Notes under the pieces: generated by a model | Databases searched by the model: none | Told to the model about the DNA's origin: nothing | What the model saw: the letters and a program-made list of their open reading frames with translations, nothing else | Shown: piece after piece, positions 24,483 to 31,981 of the stretch | How positions within the stretch are numbered: position 1 is the first letter of the stretch | Layout of the letters: each line of letters opens with the position of its first letter | Program-made: the position numbers and the translations under genes | Assembly (NCBI GenBank): GCA_039024435.1 | Contig: JBCCQH010000059.1 | Span: 1 to 45,031 of the forward strand | Length of the DNA stretch: 45,031 nucleotides | Direction: 5' to 3' | Source: JBCCQH01 sp039024435 | Lineage (GTDB): Bacteria > Bacteroidota > Bacteroidia > J057 > JADKCL01

Positions 24483-25019
24483 TCAAAAGCGGAAGGTCTG
24501 CTGAACATCTGATTTCAAAGCCCGGATCGCTGACCGGGTCGGCGAGTTTTCCTGCCGACTCATCTCTTGCAGCACCCGCTTGCCCAGCTCCATTCCCTTC
24601 GCGTCCGGAGGCAGCGTCCGGGCCGTCGCATTGATCAGGGCCAGGGTCTGCTCCTTGGCCCGCACCAACTCTTCCCAACTGTCGTTTTTGATGTACAATT
24701 GTTGGGCGATATTGTGCTCGTACTCGGCCCGAATCTCTGCGATCAACTGGCGCTGAAACAACTGCACCGTCTTGTTGCTTCCATCCACACGAATGATGAT
24801 GCTGTCCGGACTGATCCGCTCCAAAAACAGGATTGCACGTTCGTAGGCTTGCAGGCGCAACGGCATCATTTCCGCGAAAGTCTGCTGCAAAATCCCGTAC
24901 TTTTCCTTGGTCTCGGCTTTGAGCCGGTTTTCCCGCATCACCATTCCCACGCCTCCCAGCACAAAGCCCGCCGGAACTACGTATTTCAAAATTTCGAGGA
25001 TCAGATCGGTTGTGGACAT
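24483..25019 (-). CDS. Hypothetical membrane-anchored protein (DUF7935-like)
   Basis: 178 residues. One N-terminal membrane helix (ILKYVVPAGFVLGGVGMVM) is followed by a long helical, charged cytoplasmic part (LPLRLQAYERAILFLERISP-like region, then EYEHNIAQQLYIKNDSWEEL and VRAKEQTLALINATARTLP). I recall similar short proteins across Bacteroidota, grouped as DUF7935, with no assigned function; this identification is tentative. It starts 12 nt after the stop of meaB, so it is probably co-transcribed with the methylmalonyl-CoA mutase genes, yet nothing in it points to that pathway. Confidence 0.8.
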   Translation of the reverse strand: MSTTDLILEILKYVVPAGFVLGGVGMVMRENRLKAETKEKYGILQQTFAEMMPLRLQAYERAILFLERISPDSIIIRVDGSNKTVQLFQRQLIAEIRAEYEHNIAQQLYIKNDSWEELVRAKEQTLALINATARTLPPDAKGMELGKRVLQEMSRQENSPTRSAIRALKSDVQQTFRF

Positions 25020-25031
25020 GGATCGGAAGGT

Positions 25032-26030
25032 TCAGTCTTTTTTTTCTCTTTGCAAATATAGGCGAATGAGATCATTCGCGGCGAGGGTAGGGGCAATTTC
25101 TCCCGCGACCACCCGGGCTTCCATCGCCGGCAATTCGGCTTTTACCCGCGTGTCGGCATAGAAGCGTGCTTCGATTGAAGACCGCACCGTTTCGTGCATC
25201 CACTGCAAGGCCTGGCGCTGCCGTTTGGAGGCTCCCCATTCGTTGCCGCGCATGCGCTCCCGGTAGTCCATCAGCATGGCGTACAACTCCGGGATCCCCT
25301 CCCCTTTCAATCCCGAACAGGTCACCACTTGGGCCTGCCAGCCACTCTTCGAAGGGGGAAACAAGTGGAGCGCCTTTTGGTACTCGGTGCGCGCTTCGCG
25401 AGCCCGAATCTGGTTGTCCCCGTCGGCCTTGTTGATCGCGATGCCGTCCGCCATTTCCATGATTCCCTTCTTGATCCCTTGCAACTCGTCGCCCGCCCCC
25501 GCCAGCATCAACAGCAAAAAGAAATCGACCATGGAGTGGACCGCAATCTCGCTCTGTCCTACTCCCACCGTTTCCACGACAATGAAATCGTAGCCCGCTG
25601 CCTCGCACAGTAAGATTGCCTCCCGGGTGCTGCGGGTCACTCCCCCCAGCGATCCCCGCGCCGGGGAAGGCCGCACAAACGCTTCCGGGGCCCGCACCAG
25701 ATCTTCCATCCGGGTTTTGTCCCCGAGGATACTGCCCCGCGTCAGGGAACTGCTCGGGTCCACCGCCAATACCGCGACGCGGTGGCCTCGTTCCAGCACG
25801 TGCATCCCGAACCGGTCAATAAAAGTGCTTTTGCCTACCCCCGGCACCCCCGTGATCCCCAGCCGAAAGCTGGACGCCGTCCACCGGGGCAGACCATTCA
25901 GGATCTCCACCGTCAAAGACCGGTCCGATTCCAAGGTGCTCTCCACCACGGTAATCGCCCGACTGAGCACCGCGCGGTCACCCGCACGGATGCCTTCGAT
26001 ATAAGTGGCCACTGGGAGTCTCCGGGGCAT
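25032..26030 (-). CDS. meaB: Methylmalonyl-CoA mutase-associated GTPase MeaB
   Basis: 332 residues, full length. The G domain has Walker A GVPGVGKST (61-69), the MeaB/ArgK signature VLAVDPSSSLTRGSILGDKTRM, ETVGVGQSE (G3 region) and NKADGDN (base specificity). The N-terminal arm (YIEGIRAGDRAVLSRAITVVE) and C-terminal helix for dimerisation are present. MeaB guards the mutase: it gates delivery of adenosylcobalamin and prevents inactivation. It follows the fused mutase gene by 21 nt in the same operon, which supports the assignment strongly. Confidence 0.96.
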   Translation of the reverse strand: MPRRLPVATYIEGIRAGDRAVLSRAITVVESTLESDRSLTVEILNGLPRWTASSFRLGITGVPGVGKSTFIDRFGMHVLERGHRVAVLAVDPSSSLTRGSILGDKTRMEDLVRAPEAFVRPSPARGSLGGVTRSTREAILLCEAAGYDFIVVETVGVGQSEIAVHSMVDFFLLLMLAGAGDELQGIKKGIMEMADGIAINKADGDNQIRAREARTEYQKALHLFPPSKSGWQAQVVTCSGLKGEGIPELYAMLMDYRERMRGNEWGASKRQRQALQWMHETVRSSIEARFYADTRVKAELPAMEARVVAGEIAPTLAANDLIRLYLQREKKD

Positions 26031-26051
26031 AAGATTTGCGTTTGAATCAAT

Positions 26052-29000
26052 CTATTCACCCAAATCAGCAATGAGCCGCTTCAGGATTTTCTGCGCTGCA
26101 TCGGGGATCACCGTTCCCGGTCCAAAAACGTGCGCAACGCCCGCTTGGAAGAGAAAATCGTAGTCCTGAGCGGGAATCACCCCACCAGCCACCACCATGA
26201 TGTCCTCCCGACCCGCCGTCCGCAAGGCCGCAATCAGATCCGGCACCAACGTCTTGTGGCCTCCGGCCAGACTCGACACCCCGACGATGTGCGTGTCGTT
26301 TTCCACCGCCTGCCGCGCCGCTTCCTCCGGCGTCTGAAACAGCGGCCCGATGTCCACGTCAAATCCCAAATCAGCAAAGCTGGTCGCGATGACCTTCGCC
26401 CCGCGGTCATGGCCATCTTGCCCCATTTTTGCGATCATGATCCGGGGCCGCCGGCCATCCCGCTCCGCATATTCATCCGCCAGGGCCCGGGCCGCGGCAA
26501 AATTGTCGTTTTCCATAGCTTCTCGCGCGTAGACGCCCGCAATCGAGCGGATCACCGCCTTGTAGCGGCCGTATTCCTTTTCCAAAGCCAACGAGATTTC
26601 GCCCAGGGTAGCCCGGGCTCGGGCCGCCCTCACACTCAGCGCCAGCAGATTGCCTTTGCCGGTGCGTGCACTTTCCGTCAGGGCATCCAGCGCCGCTTCC
26701 ACCGCCGCAGTATCCCGCTGTTCCTTGATCGCCGCAATCCGCGCCAGTTGCCCGTTGCGCACCGCCGTATTGTCGACTTCCAAAATATCGATCTCCGTCG
26801 GCTTGTCCGGTTGGTAGCGATTCACTCCGACGATGATGTCCTTGCCCGCATCGATGCGGGCCTGCTTGCGCGCCGCCGCTTCCTCGATGCGCATTTTCGG
26901 CAGCCCCGATTCAATTGCCTTGGCCATGCCGCCCATCTCTTCGATTTCCTGGATCAGGCTCCAGGCGCGGTGGGCGATCTCGTGGGTGAGCCGTTCGATG
27001 TAGTACGAACCCGCCCAGGGGTCCACGACATTGGTGATGCCCGCCTCATGTTGCAAGTAAAGCTGGGTATTGCGGGCAATCCGCGCGGAAAAGTCGGACG
27101 GCAGGGCGATGGCCTCGTCCAGGGCATTGGTGTGGAGGGATTGGGTGTGGCCAAAAGCCGCCGCCATCGCTTCAATGCAGGTCCGTGCGACATTGTTATA
27201 CGGATCCTGCTCGGTGAGGCTCCAACCGCTGGTCTGACAGTGGGTCCGCAGCGACATGGACTTGGGGTTTTGCGGATCAAATTGCTTGACGATCCGGGCC
27301 CACAGCATTCGCGCGGCCCGCATCTTCGCGATCTCGGTAAAGAAATTCATCCCAATCGCCCAGAAAAAGCTGATCCGCGGCGCAAAATCATCGATTTTCA
27401 GTCCCGCCGCAATCCCGGTACGGATGTATTCCAATCCGTCGGCCAGGGTGTAGGCCAGCTCGATGTCGCCGGTGGCTCCCGCCTCTTGCATGTGGTAGCC
27501 GGACACCGAAATTGAATTGAAGCGGGGCATATTTTCCGAGGTAAAGCGAAAGATATCCCCGATGATGCGCATGGAAGGCTCCGGCGGATAGATGTAGGTA
27601 TTGCGCACCATGAACTCCTTGAGGATGTCGTTCTGGATGGTTCCAGCCAGTTGCCCCGGCGCAACCCCTTGCTCCTCGGCCGCTACGATGTAGAAGGCCA
27701 TGATCGGCAGTACCGCCCCGTTCATGGTCATCGAGACCGACATCTTGTCCAGCGGAATCCCGGCAAACAGCGCCTTCATGTCCTCCACCGTGTCAATCGC
27801 CACGCCGGCCATCCCGACGTCGCCTTTCACCCGCGGGTGGTCGCTGTCGTACCCCCGGTGGGTCGCCAGGTCAAAGGCCACCGAAAGCCCTTTCTGGCCG
27901 GCAGCGAGGTTGCGGCGGTAAAATGCATTGGACTTTTCGGCGGTCGAGAATCCGGCGTACTGGCGAATGGTCCAGGGCCGCACTTTGTACATCGTGCTGT
28001 AAGGACCGCGCAGGAAAGGCGGCAGGCCCGCCGCATAATTGAGGTGTTCCAGATCCGCGATGTCCTCCGGCGTGTAGAGGGGCTGGATCCGGATCTTCTC
28101 CGGGCTGATCCAGGAGAGGTCCCGGCCTTCCGACTGGGCCACGGCGGCGGCAAACCACTCGGCCTGACTTTGGGTGGGTGCCTGGATGACCGATTCTTCA
28201 ATCCAGGTGCGGGGCAAAGCGAACCTGGGACGAAAAAACACCGTCTCGTCGAGGAGACCGTGAAGAAAATGCAGCATGTCCATGCCCGCGTACACGCAGG
28301 CCGTCAATCCGTGGGCACTCAGCGCCTCCCAGCCCGGAGGTTGGCCCGCGAGGTACAGCAAAGTCCGGGGCAGCTGCTTGCGCAATTCCACCAGCAAATG
28401 TGGCGCATGTTCGAAATATTCCGCATTCGAACTGCACAGGAAAATCGCGTCCGGCCGCGACCGCCTGACCTCCGCCAGGGGATCAGAAGCCGCCGGATCA
28501 AAGTTCTGCTCTTGGGCCTCAATTCCGGCAATCCCGAGCAGATTGAGGCAGAAATTGGCCCGGGCCTTGCGCAAAGCCAAGTTGCCGAAGGTCAGCAGCA
28601 GCACCGTCGGTGGCTCGTGGAAATCCTCCGCATCGCCGATCCGCGCCCGCAGCGCTTCAAAGGGGGTGGCGTAACGGTCCGCGAGTGGCGGCGCGGTGGA
28701 ACCGGAAGAAGCGCTCACTTGCATAGCCGCCATCGCCGCAAATTCGGGATCGGAATCCTGGATCACCGCCTGGACGGCCGCGATCCGCTCCGAAGCCGGA
28801 GCGAGGATTGCTTCGGCAAAGCCAGGGACGTCATCGTAGACCTCCACCTCGGTTTCGGGGGGGGCGTAGCGTTCGGTCGCCTGGGGAAATTGGTTGGAGC
28901 CCAGGCGCACTTCTTTGCCCCGGGCAATGCGTTCTTCGCGGCGCAGACGCCCCGCTGCCAGTTCCCGCGCAATCCGCCCCGACACCAAAGCCGCCTGATA

Positions 29001-30251
29001 ACCACCGCCCCGTTCCAGAGCGATGAATTCGGACCAGGCCCGCTGCACCAATTCGTAGGTGTACCGTTCCACAAAGTAGCCGCCGGCCGCCGGGTCGACC
29101 ACCTTCCCGAATTCAGATTCGTCCCGCAACACAAAGTGCAGGTTGCGCACCACCCGCAGGGCCGCCGGATCGTCGATGTACTGGCTGGCGGTGTGGGGAA
29201 TCGCGGAGATGCGCTGACAGCCCCCCAGTACCGCGGCCATGACCTGGGTCGTGCTGCGGAGCATATTCGTATTCGGATCCAGTCCGGAAAAGGTCAGCGG
29301 AGAGCCGGTCGCGTGGACATCGATGTAGTGTCCCGCCGGCGATTCGAGTCCGTACTGTTCCAGCAAGCGCCCCAGCAGTACGCGGAAAGCGCGAAATTTT
29401 GCCACTTCCCCCCAGAAGTCGGTGCCTACCGGGAAGGAAAAATGCAGGTGCCGGGCAATGGTTTCCCAGGAAAATCCGCGTTTGGCAAACTGATGGAAGT
29501 ACTCAGCGGCATTTGCGAGGGCATACGCCAATTCCTGCACGAGATTGGCGCCGCGCATGTGGGCTTCCACGGCGGAAACCCGGACCGCTTTCAGGTGGGC
29601 AAAGGCAGTGTCCAACGCCTGCAACACTGCCACGGCATCGTCCCAGCGTTCTTCCCGCGTAAAGTAACCTTGGTCCTGCCACCAGGCCCGGGTCAGGGGA
29701 TCATTGTCGATGCTGCCCCGAAGATCCTTCGTTGCGCCCCGGGCCAGGATCGCTGCCACCAGCAAAGCCGTATCTCCGGTCTCAAAGTGGACCTCGGCAT
29801 CGCCCGCTGCCGCAATCAGCCGCGAAAAATCTTCCGCCCGACCAAACTGCAGTCCGCCCTGCCAGGGAAATCCGATGGTATCGGTATTGCGGTGACGGAA
29901 TTCCCCATTCACCAATAGTCCCAGGGAATCCACCTGGTAGTGGTCGTCCCCCAGCAACTCAATCGCAGTGTCAACCGCGGGACCGCGCAAATCGAGCTGG
30001 GCTTTCCAGCCGTGGACCGCCGTTGTGAGGGGGCTTTCGCCCCGGAGGTAAGGTGGAAATCCGGGATAGTTGTTGTGGAGCCATTCCGCAGGCGGTAAAT
30101 CCTCCTTGCGATAGACCGGAAACATCGGGATGCCTTCGGCAGTTGTCCATTTTAGCGTGTCGAGCGATTTGCCTTTGAGGTCCTTTTCGATCCGCGCCAT
30201 CCACTCTGCAGTGGAGACGGGCGGAAAGGAAGCGAACAGGCGATCAGACAT
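26052..30251 (-). CDS. mutAB: Methylmalonyl-CoA mutase, small and large subunit fused in one chain
   Basis: 1399 residues from ATG 30251 (MSDRLFASFPPVS). A longer frame to 30293 would start inside a TAATTTCG promoter-like stretch. Residues 1 to about 690 read as the small subunit MutA: a degenerate barrel with YLRGESPLTTAV and a cobalamin-domain relic (TVLLLTFGNLALRKARANF) without DxHxxG. From about 700 the chain continues as the large catalytic subunit MutB: PPFLRGPYSTMYKVRPWTIR, AFDLATHRGYDSDH, RTHCQTSGWSL, and the B12-binding motif GQDGHDRGAK near residue 1280. The enzyme interconverts methylmalonyl-CoA and succinyl-CoA with adenosylcobalamin in propionate metabolism. The two subunits are usually separate adjacent genes; here no stop lies between them. 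MeaB follows in the operon. Confidence 0.95.
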   Translation of the reverse strand: MSDRLFASFPPVSTAEWMARIEKDLKGKSLDTLKWTTAEGIPMFPVYRKEDLPPAEWLHNNYPGFPPYLRGESPLTTAVHGWKAQLDLRGPAVDTAIELLGDDHYQVDSLGLLVNGEFRHRNTDTIGFPWQGGLQFGRAEDFSRLIAAAGDAEVHFETGDTALLVAAILARGATKDLRGSIDNDPLTRAWWQDQGYFTREERWDDAVAVLQALDTAFAHLKAVRVSAVEAHMRGANLVQELAYALANAAEYFHQFAKRGFSWETIARHLHFSFPVGTDFWGEVAKFRAFRVLLGRLLEQYGLESPAGHYIDVHATGSPLTFSGLDPNTNMLRSTTQVMAAVLGGCQRISAIPHTASQYIDDPAALRVVRNLHFVLRDESEFGKVVDPAAGGYFVERYTYELVQRAWSEFIALERGGGYQAALVSGRIARELAAGRLRREERIARGKEVRLGSNQFPQATERYAPPETEVEVYDDVPGFAEAILAPASERIAAVQAVIQDSDPEFAAMAAMQVSASSGSTAPPLADRYATPFEALRARIGDAEDFHEPPTVLLLTFGNLALRKARANFCLNLLGIAGIEAQEQNFDPAASDPLAEVRRSRPDAIFLCSSNAEYFEHAPHLLVELRKQLPRTLLYLAGQPPGWEALSAHGLTACVYAGMDMLHFLHGLLDETVFFRPRFALPRTWIEESVIQAPTQSQAEWFAAAVAQSEGRDLSWISPEKIRIQPLYTPEDIADLEHLNYAAGLPPFLRGPYSTMYKVRPWTIRQYAGFSTAEKSNAFYRRNLAAGQKGLSVAFDLATHRGYDSDHPRVKGDVGMAGVAIDTVEDMKALFAGIPLDKMSVSMTMNGAVLPIMAFYIVAAEEQGVAPGQLAGTIQNDILKEFMVRNTYIYPPEPSMRIIGDIFRFTSENMPRFNSISVSGYHMQEAGATGDIELAYTLADGLEYIRTGIAAGLKIDDFAPRISFFWAIGMNFFTEIAKMRAARMLWARIVKQFDPQNPKSMSLRTHCQTSGWSLTEQDPYNNVARTCIEAMAAAFGHTQSLHTNALDEAIALPSDFSARIARNTQLYLQHEAGITNVVDPWAGSYYIERLTHEIAHRAWSLIQEIEEMGGMAKAIESGLPKMRIEEAAARKQARIDAGKDIIVGVNRYQPDKPTEIDILEVDNTAVRNGQLARIAAIKEQRDTAAVEAALDALTESARTGKGNLLALSVRAARARATLGEISLALEKEYGRYKAVIRSIAGVYAREAMENDNFAAARALADEYAERDGRRPRIMIAKMGQDGHDRGAKVIATSFADLGFDVDIGPLFQTPEEAARQAVENDTHIVGVSSLAGGHKTLVPDLIAALRTAGREDIMVVAGGVIPAQDYDFLFQAGVAHVFGPGTVIPDAAQKILKRLIADLGE

Positions 30252-30325
30252 GGCAATTTTCGTTTTTGGTTCGGGGAAAACGAAATTAGGCATAAATTAG
30301 CACACAGGAAATTACCGACCGGAAA

Positions 30326-30655
30326 ATGGACACACCCAAATCATCACCGACGCAACTCACGATTACCACGGCGGCCCAAGCGGCCATCCAACAAGTAATC
30401 GACGGCCAGCAGGTGCCGGACGGATACCAATTGCGGGTCGGTGTTCGCAGTCAGGGCATGGCCTGTGCGGGCATGAGTTTTATGCTGGGATTTGACCAGA
30501 AGAAGGAGCAGGACATGGAAATCGAAGTGGCTGGTCTGCAAGTTTTGGTGGACCGCCGGCACAGCATGTACGTGTTGGGCATGGAGATCGACTGGCACGA
30601 AGACGAACGGCAAAGGGGGTTTGTGTTCAACAATCCCAGCGCCCGCAAGACTTGA
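30326..30655 (+). CDS. HesB/IscA-family iron-sulfur protein lacking the C-terminal cysteine pair
   Basis: 109 residues. The fold signature is clear: LTITTAAQAAIQQVI, YQLRVGVRSQGMACAGMSFMLGF with Cys47, LQVLVDRRHSMYVLGMEIDW, and FVFNNPSARKT at the end. Canonical A-type carriers end with a CxC shortly after this NNP motif; here the protein stops at ARKT and no downstream frame supplies the pair. It therefore keeps one of three cluster-binding cysteines. It may be a structural relative, use another partner, or be a decayed gene. It diverges from the mutase operon across 74 bp and is single. Confidence 0.85.
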   Translation: MDTPKSSPTQLTITTAAQAAIQQVIDGQQVPDGYQLRVGVRSQGMACAGMSFMLGFDQKKEQDMEIEVAGLQVLVDRRHSMYVLGMEIDWHEDERQRGFVFNNPSARKT

Positions 30656-30885
30656 ACCGGTCGATCAATTGAGGAGCGCCCGGCAATCGGGAGAGGTAAG
30701 CCCGCAATCTCACTGCGGAAAAGCCCCCTCCTCCCAATCGTCGTCTCATGACAAGATACCCGCGGTAAATCGCCATCAAGTTGTCGAAGGAACGAAAAAT
30801 AGCCGGAGAGAAGCGGATAAACTGCCGGGCAAAATCGGAAAAACAAAAGAAAACGGCCGCCAAAAAGACGAAGCAAAAAAACTGC

Positions 30886-30893
30886 TATCTTTG
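30886..30893 (+). promoter_or_regulatory. TAnnTTTG -7 element before the LysE-family gene
   Basis: TATCTTTG matches the Bacteroidota -7 element exactly and ends 7 nt before the TTG start codon at 30901, so the mRNA would be leaderless or nearly so. No TTG is found at the usual -33 distance. The 245-bp stretch 30656-30900 otherwise shows no gene. Confidence 0.45.
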
Positions 30894-30900
30894 ACGCCCA

Positions 30901-31575
30901 TTGAACCTGTTATTAACATTCCTGGAAGGACTCGCGGTGAGTTTCATCGTATCGATTCCCATCGGTGCGGTAAATATGGCGGTATTTCAGGCCACCCTTA
31001 ACCACAACCGCTGGGCTGGATATGCGATTGGGTTGGGCGCCATCCTCGCGGAGATGATCTACTGTGGCATCCCCCTCTTCGGTTTGGGGCTGATGAATGA
31101 AAACGCAGGCTTCTTCGACATCATGTACCTGCTGTTCATTCCAATCCTGGTTTTTCTTGGCGTGTTCAGCATTGTCAACCGGAAAAAAGGCATTCAGCCC
31201 CAGGAAACCGCCACTGTCCCGGGTACGAAAAAACCGCGTCCACCGGGCCGCAAGAGCTATTTTGCCTACATCATCTACGGTTTTTTGCTTTGCATCTCCA
31301 ATCCCATGACCCTGGTATTCTGGTCACAGGCCACGATCACGATGCAAAAAATGGAATTTCTCGGTCAAGAGCTTCCCACCCTGGTTGCTTTCTTCATCGG
31401 GGTTCCCATTGGAACCTGGTTGCTCTACGCCACCTTTGTACTTATGGCCCTGAAAACCCGAAAAAAAATCAATCCCCGCTGGCGGGAACGGCTCAACGTT
31501 ATGATTGGCGTAATCTTCATTGTGCTAGCGTTTTACCTGCTGTTCACCTACCTGGGGCGACACGATTACATTTGA
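30901..31575 (+). CDS. LysE-family membrane exporter
   Basis: 224 residues, about six hydrophobic helices. The N-terminus (FLEGLAVSFIVSIPIGAVNMAVF) carries the small-residue and proline pattern of the LysE/RhtB family. YIIYGFLLCISNPMTLVFW is the second, mirrored half of the fold. The loop between the halves is long, basic and proline-rich. Members export amino acids or related small molecules; the substrate is not predictable here. The only start that fits is TTG 30901, because an in-frame TGA lies at 30892-30894 and no ATG occurs before residue 25, which would remove the first helix. Confidence 0.88.
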   Translation: MNLLLTFLEGLAVSFIVSIPIGAVNMAVFQATLNHNRWAGYAIGLGAILAEMIYCGIPLFGLGLMNENAGFFDIMYLLFIPILVFLGVFSIVNRKKGIQPQETATVPGTKKPRPPGRKSYFAYIIYGFLLCISNPMTLVFWSQATITMQKMEFLGQELPTLVAFFIGVPIGTWLLYATFVLMALKTRKKINPRWRERLNVMIGVIFIVLAFYLLFTYLGRHDYI

Positions 31576-31981
31576 GCCTCGGGCCAGGATTGTGTCGGCA
31601 AATAACGTTTCGTCTTCCGACATATAACGATAGTTTATGACTGTAATGCATACGACATTCAAACTTTTGAGGTCGCATCGGATTATAATACTTTCACAAA
31701 GCGTTGTGAGGAGATATCCAGCCTCACACATTGCTTATCCGTTCTTTTACCCAAGTTGATATAGGATTTTGCCGTCTCGTTGAGCCGGCTTTTCCTTTTT
31801 AAGACCGGTCCATTTCGGTCTACTTTCTCCTTGCCCCCCATCTGTCTTCACCGAACATTATTTGGCGGAAATGTTTGCCTTGCGGTTGGCCGCGGGAAGG
31901 CTATCCGTTGGGTTAGAGTCATTTTATTCGTATTTTAATGGATGCCTACGGGCAGCATCGTTTTTAGGTTGAATCGCGTTT
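31576..31981. other. Intergenic region, 406 bp, no gene recognised
   Basis: No credible reading frame. A perfect 7-bp hairpin, TGTGAGG/CCTCACA with a 10-nt loop (31705-31728), and a looser CCGG-containing inverted repeat near 31785-31815 are visible. Neither has a T run that would make it a clear terminator. A promoter for the gene at 31982 could not be fixed. Confidence 0.5.

Noticed and set aside
24277..24504. 75-codon open frame in the region upstream of dnaA
   Set aside because: It runs through the DnaA boxes and into the end of the opposite gene; no ribosome site, no conserved features.
27651..29918. 755-codon open frame antisense to the mutase gene
   Set aside because: The opposite strand encodes methylmalonyl-CoA mutase with intact motifs; the antisense protein is Arg/His/Gly-rich without any recognisable structure.
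24101..31673. 13-bp repeat AAACTTTTGAGGT at 24101-24113 and 31661-31673
   Set aside because: Several such repeats are expected by chance in 45 kb; the flanks differ.
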